Source: Herbiconiux ginsengi (lineage in GTDB: Bacteria > Actinomycetota > Actinomycetes > Actinomycetales > Microbacteriaceae). From it: DNA of 64,000 bases. The notes under the pieces were generated by a model that had not been told where the DNA came from, did no database searches, and worked only from the letters and a program-made list of their open reading frames with translations. The translations under genes and the position numbers were made by a program. Shown one piece after another: positions 7,931 through 15,904 of this stretch. Within the stretch, counting starts at the first letter, position 1. Each line of letters begins with the position of its first letter. The DNA is taken from contig NZ_FNPZ01000001.1 of assembly GCF_900107435.1 (NCBI RefSeq), positions 1,460,960 through 1,524,959 of the forward strand, written 5' to 3'.

Positions 7931-8523
7931 CGAACGGTCGCGTCGACCTTCGCCGCGGGCGTCACACGCACCTGGTCGCCGAAAGCCCGCGGGTAGGCCC
8001 GCCACAGCCCCATCGTGATGAGTGTCGCCACGACCGCCTTGATCAGGTCACCCGGCAGGAAGACCGTGCTGGAGAGCGCGGTCGCGCCCAGCGGCAGGTG
8101 GGTGACGAAGGCCTGAACGGGCACTCCGACAGCGTAGATCACGAGGATGCCGCCCACCACGCAGCCGAGCGCCGTGCGCCACCAGGTGGGCCGGCGATGC
8201 CCGGCGTGCACGATCGCACCGGTGACGAAGGCACCGAGGATCCAGCCGAACAGGTAGCCCGCGCTCGGGCCCACGAACACTCCGGCACCGCCGTGGCCGC
8301 CGGAGAGCAGCGGCAGGCCCACGAGCACGAGCAGCAGGAACACGACGACGGCGGCTGCACCGCGCCAGGCGCCGAGCACGGCGCCGGCCAGCATGATGCC
8401 GAGGGTCTGCGCCGTGATGGGAACGGCGTTGCCGAAGATGGGGATGGCGCCGGGGATGCCGAGCACCGCGATGATCGCGGCGAAGACGGCGATCCTCGCC
8501 AGATCGCGGACGTCGAATTTCAT
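7927..8523 (-). CDS. bioY: Biotin transporter substrate-specific component BioY
   Basis: A 198-residue membrane protein with six hydrophobic segments and BioY family sequence such as PITAQTLGIMLAGAVLG and GPSAGYLFGWI. It is the biotin-binding S component. First gene of the operon; ATG 8523 faces the divergent TetR gene across 60 bp that hold two TGAAC-N3-GTTCA palindromes. Repression by the TetR product when biotin is sufficient is inferred from this arrangement and from the known BioQ system of corynebacteria and mycobacteria. Confidence 0.93.
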   Translation of the reverse strand: MKFDVRDLARIAVFAAIIAVLGIPGAIPIFGNAVPITAQTLGIMLAGAVLGAWRGAAAVVVFLLLVLVGLPLLSGGHGGAGVFVGPSAGYLFGWILGAFVTGAIVHAGHRRPTWWRTALGCVVGGILVIYAVGVPVQAFVTHLPLGATALSSTVFLPGDLIKAVVATLITMGLWRAYPRAFGDQVRVTPAAKVDATVR

Positions 8524-8538
8524 GGGGTTGCTCCATCC

Positions 8539-8568
8539 TGAACACTGTTCACCTGAACGGCGTTCAGG
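8539..8568. promoter_or_regulatory. Two tandem BioQ-type operators
   Basis: TGAACACTGTTCA (8539-8551) and CCTGAACGGCGTTCAGG (8552-8568) are perfect palindromes sharing TGAAC-N3-GTTCA, with centres 15 bp apart. This matches the actinobacterial BioQ operator (TGAAC-N3-GTTAC/GTTCA). The pair lies between bioY and the TetR gene, and the second overlaps the region just upstream of the TetR -10 box. Confidence 0.85.
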
Positions 8569-8583
8569 TTATAGGATGGCACG

Positions 8584-9216
8584 GTGATGGTGAAATCGGA
8601 AAGGCCTGAGCCTCGCACCCCCCGCCGCTCCAGCCGCGATGTCGTGGCGGCGGCCCTGGCCATCCTCGACCGGCAGGGCCTGCCCGAGCTCACCATGCGC
8701 AACCTCGCCGAGAGCCTCGGCGTGCAGGCGAGCGCCCTCTACTGGCACTTCCCGAACAAGCAGACCCTGCTCGCGGCGGTGGCCGACGAGATCGTGTCGC
8801 GCACACGCACTCGCCCGGCGCCTGCCGACGACTGGCAGGATGCGGTGCTCTTCGACGCGCTCGCCCTGCACGATGCGCTGCTGGCGTTCAAAGACGGCGC
8901 CGAGGTGGTCTCCAGCGCCCTCGCCCTCGGGCTCGGAGCCGCCGAGGCCGGCCGACGGCTCGCGGCCGGGATCGAGCGCGGAGGATTCGACCGGATGATC
9001 GCCGAGCGTGCCGCCGAAGCCCTGCTGCACTTCGTGATCGGCCAGACCTGGCACGAGCAGCAGCGGCTGCAGGCCGACAGCCTCGGCGTTGTGGTGGAGC
9101 CCTTCGCCACCGATCCCGCCGCCGTCGACGCAACCCAGGAGGGCCCCGCCGTGTTCGAGCTCGGTGTCGCGCTCTTCCTGTCCGGCCTCGAGGCCCGCGA
9201 GCCCGCCGAGCGTTGA
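8584..9216 (+). CDS. bioQ: TetR family repressor, BioQ-type
   Basis: A 210-residue TetR protein: N-terminal helix-turn-helix LTMRNLAESLGVQASALYWH at about 33-52, then a helical ligand/dimer domain. Divergent from bioY with tandem BioQ boxes in between, so it most likely represses both itself and the biotin uptake operon. The start is GTG 8584, immediately followed by ATG 8587. TAGGAT at 8572-8577 lies exactly six bases before the GTG, which argues for a leaderless mRNA and for the GTG. The gene symbol rests on context and operator match, not on detailed homology. Confidence 0.82.
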   Translation: MMVKSERPEPRTPRRSSRDVVAAALAILDRQGLPELTMRNLAESLGVQASALYWHFPNKQTLLAAVADEIVSRTRTRPAPADDWQDAVLFDALALHDALLAFKDGAEVVSSALALGLGAAEAGRRLAAGIERGGFDRMIAERAAEALLHFVIGQTWHEQQRLQADSLGVVVEPFATDPAAVDATQEGPAVFELGVALFLSGLEAREPAER

Positions 9217-9303
9217 GGCCGCGCCCGCCTCGATGAATCGCGCGCCGGAGCTCGGCGACGCGCACGCGCCGGGGGAGGCCTTCGGCCGAACTACTGTGGA
9301 GGG

Positions 9304-10515
9304 GTGGGCCGCGCATCCGATGTTCTCCGCCGCGTGGCCTGGGGTCGCGGGGCCGGGTTGCCACGCGACGTCGTGGTGCTCGGGGTGGTCGCGTTCTTCG
9401 TGATGCTCGGCTTCGGCGTGGTGGTGCCGGTGCTTCCGGTCTACGTGCGCAGTTTCGGCGTCGGGTACTTCGAGGTCGGCGCCGTGGTGTCGGCATTCGC
9501 GGTGATGCGGCTGGTGGCCAATCCCTTCGTGGGCAAGCTCATCGACGTCGGCGGCGAACGGATCATTCTCGCCACGGGCATCGGCATCGTCGCCCTCTCG
9601 AGCGCCCTCGTCGGCCTGGCCGACACCTACTGGCAGGTACTGCTGCTGCGCGGCGCGGGCGGCATCGGATCGGCCATGTTCTCCGTCTCGGCGATGACCC
9701 TGCTGCTCGCCTCCGTCGATCCGACGCTGCGCGGCCGCGCGGTCGGCTTCTACCAGGGCGGCTTCTTGATCGGCGGGATGGCCGGCCCCGCGGTCGGCGG
9801 CCTGCTCGCCGGCATCTCCCTGCACGCCCCGTTCTTCTTCTACGCCGGCACCCTCGTGATCGCCGGTGGCGTGGGGCTCGCCCTGCTCGGCCGTCACCAC
9901 CGCGACCCCACGGCTGCAGCCGAGCCGGTGCGGCCGTTCCGCGAGGTGCTGCGCGACAAGGGCTATCAGACGGCCCTGCTCGCGAATCTCGCGCAGGGCT
10001 GGTCGGCGATGGGGGTGCGGAGCGCGCTCATCCCCGTGCTCGTGGTCGAGGTGCTGCACGGCCAACCGGCCTGGACGGGCATCGCCTTCGCGATCGCGGC
10101 CGTCGCCCAGACTCTGACGCTGCTGCCGGCAGGCCGTTTCGTCGACACGGTGGGGCGTCGGCCGGCCATCATCGGCTCGTTCGCGGTGGGCGCCGCGATC
10201 ATGCTGGCCATCCCGTTCGTCGCCGAACTCTGGATGCTCGTGGTTCTGCTCTGCGTCTACGGTGTCGCGGCCGCGTTCATGGGCACCGCCCCGGCGGCCG
10301 CGGTCGGCGACGCAGCGGGCGCGCGCGGCGGGCAGCCGGTCGCGGTCTTCCAAGCGTTCTCCGACGTGGGCGCGATCGCCGGCCCCCTCGTCGCAGGCCT
10401 GCTCGTCGACGCCTTCTCGTTCCCCGCGGCCTTCGGGTCGGCCGTGGTGCTGATGGGTGCGGCATCCCTCTTCGCGCTCCGGATGCCGCGCCGCGGCGTC
10501 CCCGCGCTCGCCTGA
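9304..10515 (+). CDS. MFS transporter (drug exporter-like)
   Basis: A 403-residue protein with twelve predicted membrane segments. The loop between TM2 and TM3 is GKLIDVGGERIIL, a variant of the MFS motif A. Probably a proton-driven exporter; substrate unknown. GTG 9304 follows a GGAGG that is too close (one base) to act as a normal ribosome site, whereas TACTGT at 9292-9297 lies six bases before it, so a leaderless mRNA is the better explanation. A conserved-loop hairpin follows the stop. Confidence 0.8.
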   Translation: MGRASDVLRRVAWGRGAGLPRDVVVLGVVAFFVMLGFGVVVPVLPVYVRSFGVGYFEVGAVVSAFAVMRLVANPFVGKLIDVGGERIILATGIGIVALSSALVGLADTYWQVLLLRGAGGIGSAMFSVSAMTLLLASVDPTLRGRAVGFYQGGFLIGGMAGPAVGGLLAGISLHAPFFFYAGTLVIAGGVGLALLGRHHRDPTAAAEPVRPFREVLRDKGYQTALLANLAQGWSAMGVRSALIPVLVVEVLHGQPAWTGIAFAIAAVAQTLTLLPAGRFVDTVGRRPAIIGSFAVGAAIMLAIPFVAELWMLVVLLCVYGVAAAFMGTAPAAAVGDAAGARGGQPVAVFQAFSDVGAIAGPLVAGLLVDAFSFPAAFGSAVVLMGAASLFALRMPRRGVPALA

Positions 10516-10520
10516 TCTGT

Positions 10521-10584
10521 TTCGGGCGAACGAGAAGCTCACCGAGGCCGTATTCGGGGTCGCGTGCGCTCAGGTTCGCCCGAA
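10521..10584. terminator. Intergenic hairpin with shared loop, copy 1
   Basis: Arms TTCGGGCGAAC (10521-10531) and GTTCGCCCGAA (10574-10584) enclose a 42-nt loop that contains ACCGAGGCCGTATTCGG at 10541-10557. It begins 6 bp after the MFS stop. Two other intergenic hairpins in the window have different stems but the same loop core. There is no T-run, so termination would not be classical. Confidence 0.65.
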
Positions 10585-10719
10585 CTGACGCCACGCCTTA
10601 GGAGGCGGATGCTCAGTGGCCCGAGAATACGGCGATCGCCCGATGAAGCGCCCCCACCTCAGCGAGCACCGTGGTTCATGCGCATCGACCGAGCGCATCC
10701 CCACCCCTTGGAGACCACC

Positions 10720-10854
10720 ATGTTCTTCCTCCTCCTGCTCGCGGCCCTCGCCCTCTGGATCGCGGTTCTCGTCGCCCTCGCGGCCACCAGCCCCGGTCGC
10801 GGACGCGACGAGCAAACGCGCCCCACCGCCCACGGCTTCTTCACCCGCGTCTGA
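10720..10854 (+). CDS. Small single-span membrane protein
   Basis: A 44-residue candidate: MFFLLLLAALALWIAVLVAL forms one membrane helix, followed by a polar, basic tail ending FFTRV. GGAG lies seven to ten bases before the ATG. It fits the gap between the MFS gene and the convergent ATP-grasp fusion. The composition and ribosome site look genuine, but no family is recognised. Confidence 0.55.
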   Translation: MFFLLLLAALALWIAVLVALAATSPGRGRDEQTRPTAHGFFTRV

Positions 10855-10886
10855 GGCGACGCGCCAACCTCCACGGCGAGCCGCCG

Positions 10887-13490
10887 TCAGCCGTGGAGGA
10901 TCCAGGTGTCTTTGGCGCCCCCGCCCTGCGACGCGCTCACCACCATGCTGCCCGCCGGCGCCACCCGCGTGAGGGCGAAGCGCGCGACCTCGAAGTCCGC
11001 CTCCGCGCCTGTCGCCGCCCCGGTGGCGAACACGAAGACGCGCAGGTCGACGCGGCGCGGTTCCAGCACGGCTCCGAGGTCGCCGATCCGCGCATCCACC
11101 TCGACGAGGGTCGGATGCGACGACAACGGCACCACCTCCTGCGCCACCCACTCGGCGGGCGCGGCCGCGATGGCCGATCGTCGCTCGGCCACGGCTGCGG
11201 CCGGCACCGATGGACCCACCAGCACACCGGCTCCGCCGTCGCCGCCCACCGGCTTGGTCACCAGCTCGCCCACGCGCTCGAGCACGGTGAGCAGTTCGGC
11301 GTCGTCGCCCGTGCGATAGGTCGGCACCTGTTCGAGCAGGGGGCGCTCGCCGAGGTAGTAGGCGATCAAGGCGGGCACGTCGCAGTACATCGCCTTGTCG
11401 TCGCCCACCCCATTGCCCGGGGCGTTCGCGAGCACGACGCCGCCGGATGCCGCGACCTCCATGATCTCGCGGCCGATCGCGCGCCCGGCGCTGTCGACCG
11501 CCTCCGGGAGCTCGACGTCGAGCCGCAGGTAGAGCGCATCGAGCGGCGCTGCCGACGTCTCCGCGCCGGCGGCGCTTCGCGCGAACACCCGTCCGTTGTC
11601 CACCGTCACGTCGTCGAGACCGAGCAGCACGAGCCCGGCGCCCTCCGCGATCGCGCGGTGCTCGAACCACTCCGCGCTGGCCGGTCCGCTCGAGAGCAGG
11701 CCCACGTTGTCGCCGCGCGTCACCTCCGCGCCCGCTGCTGCGACTCCGCCGGCGCCGAGCACGGCCCGCCGCAGGAGCGCGAACCCGTCCGACGGTGAGA
11801 ACAGTCCCTCGGGCCGCGGAACGTCGGGTGCCACCTCGTCCATCAGCTCGCGGATCGCGATGGCGTATCCGGCACCGACCGGGTTGCGCAGGTTGTCTTC
11901 GAGCACGCGCCAGTCGCCGAACTCGTTGCGCACGAGGTCGAAGGCCATGATCGGGGCGCGCACGCCGCCGCGGGGCAGCAGGCGTGCCGCCTCGACCCAG
12001 CCGGGTGACTGCTCGAGCGCCGCACGGGGCACGGCTCCGTCGTAGACGATGCGCTGCTCGCCGTACACGTCGTTCAAGAAGGCCTCGAGCGCGCGGGCGC
12101 GTTGCGTGACGCCGTCGACGATCCGCACCCACTCGTGAGCGGTGATGACGCGCGGCACGAGGTCGACCTCGAAGTCGCGTTGCCCGCCGGATGCGCTGCC
12201 GACCGTCATCCCGTGCGTGGCCACCCACTCGCGCCCCGCGCGCATCCGGGCGGTCAGCTGCTCGGGGGTCAGCTCCTCGTAGTGGCGCGCGATCCGTTCG
12301 TAGGCGGGCCGGGGCCGCGCTCCCGGGCCGACGGCCTCGTCGCCCGCGCGGGTGCGGTAGCTGCGCAGCGCCGCGACCGCGGGCGGTGGTCCGCCGGCCG
12401 GCCCGTGCGTCTCCTCCACCACGAGCCGCACCACGGCGTCGAGCGATCCGGACTCGGCGAACGCCGCGCGCTGCCGGTCGGCGGAGTTGCCGCGGGCGAG
12501 CAGGGTCTCGGCGAGGTCGGCCACTTCCTCGTGGTCGCCCAGCTCCTCGAGTTGCGGGCGCAAGCGCGCGACCAGCCGCCGCACCACCTGGGCGGCGGGC
12601 AGGGGCCGCGGATGCGCGGTGTCGTCGAGCAGGTCGCCCGTGAGTCCGGCGCGGGCCGCCTGCCACATCGCGGCCCGGTGGACGGGTGGTGCGGCCACGA
12701 CGGCGGGGCGCCCGGCCTCGATGTCGAGCTCGGCGGCGCGCACCGCCGCACGGAAGAGTCCGGCGATGAGCACCGCGTCGTCGACGATCGGGCACGCGTC
12801 GCACACCCGCAGCTCCAGCGTGGGGGCGTGCGCCGAGGGCCGCACCTCGAAGTAGGCCATCTTCGAATCGGCGATCACCCCGGTGGCGATCAGGTCGCCG
12901 AGCAGCTGGTCGTATTCGGCGGCCGAGCCCAGCTCGCCGGTGGCTCCGGCGCTCGGCCAGCGCTGCCAGATGATCGAGCGGATGCTCGAATACCCGGTGT
13001 CGTGCCCGTTCCAGTAGGGCGAGCTGGCCGAGAGGGCGAGCAGCACCGGGAGGTCGCGCGCGACGCGCTGGGCGATCTCGACGGCGAGGTCGCGATCGGA
13101 GACGCCGACGTGCACCTGGGTTCCGCAGATGAGCTGTTCGTCGACCAGCAGCCGGTACTGCTCCTGCATCCGGGCGAAGCGGCCCGAGGAGGTGAGCTCG
13201 AAGTCGGCGAACTCCGAGCGCGGCGCCGTTCCGACGCAGGCGATGCCCACGCCCTCCGGAGCGGCGGCCTCGACGAGGCCCGCCCGCAGCTTCAGGATGT
13301 CGGCGCGGAATCCGCCGAGCGTCGTCTGCACCGCGGTGTTCGTCTCGATGGTGGTGCGCTGCAATTCGGCGGAGTAGCTCTCGCCGGGCAGCCGGGACAG
13401 GATCTGCGGCGCGCGCGCCGACAGCTTTCCGCTCCGGAGGTCAATGAGGTGCAACTCCTCCTCGGCGCCCAGCGTCAGCTCCGCGGCCAT
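10887..13490 (-). CDS. Carboxylate-amine ligase (GCS2/YbdK) fused to circularly permuted ATP-grasp
   Basis: An 867-residue fusion. Residues 1 to about 375 match the YbdK/GCS2 glutamate-cysteine-ligase-like family (LGAEEELHLID near the N-terminus, CGTQVHVGVSD, YWNGHDTGYSS). Residues about 385-867 are a circularly permuted type 2 ATP-grasp (MTVGSASGGQRDFEVDL, later GNGVGDDKAMYCDVP, and the terminal GGGAKDTWIL). Both halves make amide or peptide bonds using ATP, so a small peptide or modified amino acid is the likely product. The usual partners of this ATP-grasp family (alpha-E and transglutaminase-like genes) are absent. ATG 13490 was chosen because TAGGGT lies exactly six bases upstream; the GTG at 13496 would fall directly after that box. 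Confidence 0.85.
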   Translation of the reverse strand: MAAELTLGAEEELHLIDLRSGKLSARAPQILSRLPGESYSAELQRTTIETNTAVQTTLGGFRADILKLRAGLVEAAAPEGVGIACVGTAPRSEFADFELTSSGRFARMQEQYRLLVDEQLICGTQVHVGVSDRDLAVEIAQRVARDLPVLLALSASSPYWNGHDTGYSSIRSIIWQRWPSAGATGELGSAAEYDQLLGDLIATGVIADSKMAYFEVRPSAHAPTLELRVCDACPIVDDAVLIAGLFRAAVRAAELDIEAGRPAVVAAPPVHRAAMWQAARAGLTGDLLDDTAHPRPLPAAQVVRRLVARLRPQLEELGDHEEVADLAETLLARGNSADRQRAAFAESGSLDAVVRLVVEETHGPAGGPPPAVAALRSYRTRAGDEAVGPGARPRPAYERIARHYEELTPEQLTARMRAGREWVATHGMTVGSASGGQRDFEVDLVPRVITAHEWVRIVDGVTQRARALEAFLNDVYGEQRIVYDGAVPRAALEQSPGWVEAARLLPRGGVRAPIMAFDLVRNEFGDWRVLEDNLRNPVGAGYAIAIRELMDEVAPDVPRPEGLFSPSDGFALLRRAVLGAGGVAAAGAEVTRGDNVGLLSSGPASAEWFEHRAIAEGAGLVLLGLDDVTVDNGRVFARSAAGAETSAAPLDALYLRLDVELPEAVDSAGRAIGREIMEVAASGGVVLANAPGNGVGDDKAMYCDVPALIAYYLGERPLLEQVPTYRTGDDAELLTVLERVGELVTKPVGGDGGAGVLVGPSVPAAAVAERRSAIAAAPAEWVAQEVVPLSSHPTLVEVDARIGDLGAVLEPRRVDLRVFVFATGAATGAEADFEVARFALTRVAPAGSMVVSASQGGGAKDTWILHG

Positions 13491-13559
13491 GTGCACACCC
13501 TACGGCCACGGCCCTCCGCGCGTCTCGACTCCCGGCGGATCCCCGGCCGGCGACACGGC

Positions 13560-13712
13560 CGGGCCGGCGCCCAGAAACCTCGGCGGGTGGTCGGTCGTTC
13601 GGGAGGCCAGGAGGTCGGGATCGACGTTCGGGAGGCCGGTGTGGCCTCCCGAACGGTCATCGGCCTCCCGGGCGGCTGGAGAGAGCCGCTCGGGAGCTGC
13701 CCGGGAGCCGCC
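13560..13712. repeat. Cluster of palindromes between hydrolase and ligase genes
   Basis: CGTTCGGGAGGCC occurs directly at 13596-13608 and 13625-13637; the second copy pairs perfectly with GGCCTCCCGAACG at 13643-13655, giving a 13-bp stem with a 5-nt loop. A further pair GGGCGGCT/AGCCGCCC brackets about 13671-13712. The strong hairpin probably terminates the upstream hydrolase transcript on the minus strand. Confidence 0.6.
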
Positions 13713-13726
13713 CGTGCGGGTCGGGG

Positions 13727-14437
13727 TCAGGAGACCGCGCGCACCGCCGCGATGATCACGTCGGCCACCTCGCGCGAGCGGGAGACGGCGATCGAGTGCG
13801 ACCCGCCGTCGAGCTCGGTGACGGATGCGCCCACGCGCGCCGCCGCCGCCCGCTGCGAATCCGGGTTGATCGCGTTGTCGGCACCGGAGAGCACCCACCA
13901 GCTGGGCAGACGCTTCCACGCGGGCTCCACCGCGAGCGGCTCGCCGAGGGCGACCGTCGCGGCCGGGCGCTGGTTGGCCGCGCCGAAGACGGCCTCCTCG
14001 TCGGTCACGTCGGCGGCGAAGGCCGAGCGGTACTTGTCCTGCTGGATCGTGAACTCGGGCAGCTCGCTGCCGGGGAAGGTCCACGGCTGCAGCGAGCTCG
14101 CCAGCTCGGAGTCGGGGAAGCCCGCCGTCGAATCCTGCACGCTCATGCCCGTGTCGAGACCGAACGACGCCACGTAGACGAGGCCCTTCACGTTCTCGGC
14201 GCTGCTGCCGGCATAGGTGATGACGGGTCCGCCGTAGCTGTGGCCGACGAGCACCACGTCGCCCGGAGTCTGCGCCACGACGCTCGCGACGTATTCGCCG
14301 TCGAAGCTCAGGCCGCGCAGGGGGTTCGCGACGGTGCGCGAGTCGATGCCGGCCTCGCGGAGGTGGGCGGCGACCTTCGACCAGCTGGAGCCGTCGGCGA
14401 AGGCACCGTGGACGAGGAGGACGGTGGGAGTGGACAT
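13727..14437 (-). CDS. Alpha/beta hydrolase (esterase-like)
   Basis: A 236-residue alpha/beta hydrolase. The oxyanion/strand motif LLVHGAFADGSSW is at 7-19 and the nucleophile elbow GHSYGG at 65-70 (Ser67). A C-terminal GGSHSIA supplies the His, and SGADNAINPDSQ the likely acid. The family resembles the EstC/methyl-esterase-like group. ATG 14437 has AAGGA eight bases upstream. A palindrome 18 bp upstream of the start suggests TetR-type control by a regulator encoded elsewhere. Substrate unknown. Confidence 0.82.
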   Translation of the reverse strand: MSTPTVLLVHGAFADGSSWSKVAAHLREAGIDSRTVANPLRGLSFDGEYVASVVAQTPGDVVLVGHSYGGPVITYAGSSAENVKGLVYVASFGLDTGMSVQDSTAGFPDSELASSLQPWTFPGSELPEFTIQQDKYRSAFAADVTDEEAVFGAANQRPAATVALGEPLAVEPAWKRLPSWWVLSGADNAINPDSQRAAAARVGASVTELDGGSHSIAVSRSREVADVIIAAVRAVS

Positions 14438-14454
14438 GAGCAGATCCTTTCCAG

Positions 14455-14479
14455 AAGACAGAACGTTCGTTCTTGTCTT
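14455..14479. promoter_or_regulatory. Palindromic operator of the alpha/beta hydrolase gene
   Basis: The core GAACG-TT-CGTTC (14461-14472) is a perfect palindrome, extended by AAGACA on the left and TTGTCTT on the right with a one-base offset. It lies 18-42 bp upstream of the hydrolase start, in the promoter region. The design fits a TetR dimer. No regulator gene adjoins it. Confidence 0.55.
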
Positions 14480-14578
14480 GAGTGTGCCACACATCCCACC
14501 GGAGCGCCAGCCGGTTCCGGTTCTGTTCCTGTTCCGGTTCCGGGGACGCTCCGACCCGAGAGCCCCCGGAACGGAGGC

Positions 14579-15904
14579 TCAGGGGTAGAGGCCCCGAAGG
14601 CGATGCGCCTCGGTCACCCGCGCCACCGCCAGGCTCGTGGCCGCCGCGCGGAGCGTGATGTCGAGCTCCGCGGCGTGCGTGGTGACCCCGGCCCAGGCGG
14701 CGAGCATCCGTTCGCCCAGGCGCGCTTCGACGTCGCGGGCCTCCCAGCGGTAGGACTGGTTGGCCTGCACCCATTCGAAGTACGACACGATGACGCCGCC
14801 GGCGTTGGCGAGGATGTCGGGCACCACGAGCACGTCGTTCTGCTGCAGGATGCGGTCGGCCTCGCGCGTGGTGGGGCCGTTGGCGCCCTCCACCACGATG
14901 CGTGCCCGCACCCGGGCGGCGTTGCCCTCGTGCAGCACGCCCTCGACCGCCGCGGGCACCAGGAGGTCGACCTCGAGTTCGAGCACCTCTGCAGGGTCGA
15001 GCGGATCGGCGCCGGCGAAGCCGACGACGGTCCCTTCCTCGTCGACGTGGCGGGCGAGCGCCTCGACGTCGATCCCCGCGGGTGCGGAGGAGTGCACCGC
15101 ACCGTACTGATCGGCGATCGCGACCACCCGCACCCCGCGCTCGGCCAGGAACCGCGCCGCATCCCGTCCCACCTTGCCGAAGCCCTGCACCGCCGCCGTC
15201 GCGCCGTGCGCCGAGATGCCGGCTCGCTCGAGGGCGGCGCCGGCGATGTGAACGACTCCGCGCGAGGTGGCGCTCGGCCGCCCGAGCGATCCGCCCAGAC
15301 TGAGCGGCTTGCCCGTGACGACGCCGGGGACGGTATGGCCCTGCGTCACCGAGTAGGTGTCCATGATCCACGCCATCGTCTGCTCGTCGGTGCCGATGTC
15401 GGGGGCCGGGATGTCTTGCTGCGGTCCGATGATGGGCAGGATCTCGCTGGTGTAGCGCCGGGTCACGCGCTCGAGCTCGGCCAGGCTGTACTGCCGAGGG
15501 TCGATCGCGATCCCGCCCTTGGCCCCGCCGTAGGGAACGTCGAGGAGGGCGCACTTCCAGGTCATCCACATCGCCAGGGCACGCACCTCGTCGAGGGTGA
15601 CCGACGGGCTGTAGCGCAGGCCGCCCTTCGCCGGGCCCCGGGAGATGTTGTGCTGCACCCGGTAACCGGTGAGCACCTGGGTGGAGCCGTCGTCGCGCCG
15701 GAGCGGAACGCTCACGGTGAGCTCTCGGCGGGCGGCGGCGAGCATCGCGTGGATGCCCGCGTCGTAGCCGAGGAGTGCGATGGCGTCGGCGAGCTGGGCC
15801 TGCGCATCCGCCAGCGTGTTGTCGCGGGTGGAGGCGGGGGCGGGGGATGCCGCGGCCGTGCCGGTCTCGGCGTGGATCACGGGCAGGGGAGAGGCGAGTG
15901 TCAT
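14579..15904 (-). CDS. Glu/Leu/Phe/Val dehydrogenase (glutamate dehydrogenase)
   Basis: A 441-residue enzyme for reversible oxidative deamination of glutamate (or a branched amino acid). Substrate-binding NISRGPAKGGLRYSP is at 86-100 with K93, and the catalytic Lys is K129 in PYGGAKGG. The Rossmann dinucleotide motif is VQGFGKVGRDAARF. The length and motifs fit NAD-type hexameric GDH. The start overlaps the gabT stop by 4 bp (ATGA), so both are made from one mRNA. GabT converts 2-oxoglutarate to glutamate, and this enzyme can regenerate 2-oxoglutarate, which gives the pairing a clear logic. Confidence 0.88.
   Translation of the reverse strand: MTLASPLPVIHAETGTAAASPAPASTRDNTLADAQAQLADAIALLGYDAGIHAMLAAARRELTVSVPLRRDDGSTQVLTGYRVQHNISRGPAKGGLRYSPSVTLDEVRALAMWMTWKCALLDVPYGGAKGGIAIDPRQYSLAELERVTRRYTSEILPIIGPQQDIPAPDIGTDEQTMAWIMDTYSVTQGHTVPGVVTGKPLSLGGSLGRPSATSRGVVHIAGAALERAGISAHGATAAVQGFGKVGRDAARFLAERGVRVVAIADQYGAVHSSAPAGIDVEALARHVDEEGTVVGFAGADPLDPAEVLELEVDLLVPAAVEGVLHEGNAARVRARIVVEGANGPTTREADRILQQNDVLVVPDILANAGGVIVSYFEWVQANQSYRWEARDVEARLGERMLAAWAGVTTHAAELDITLRAAATSLAVARVTEAHRLRGLYP

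Noticed and set aside
13500-15569. Long minus-strand open frame across the hydrolase and dehydrogenase genes
   Set aside because: Composition is Arg-rich low complexity, and both real genes in other frames have clear catalytic motifs.
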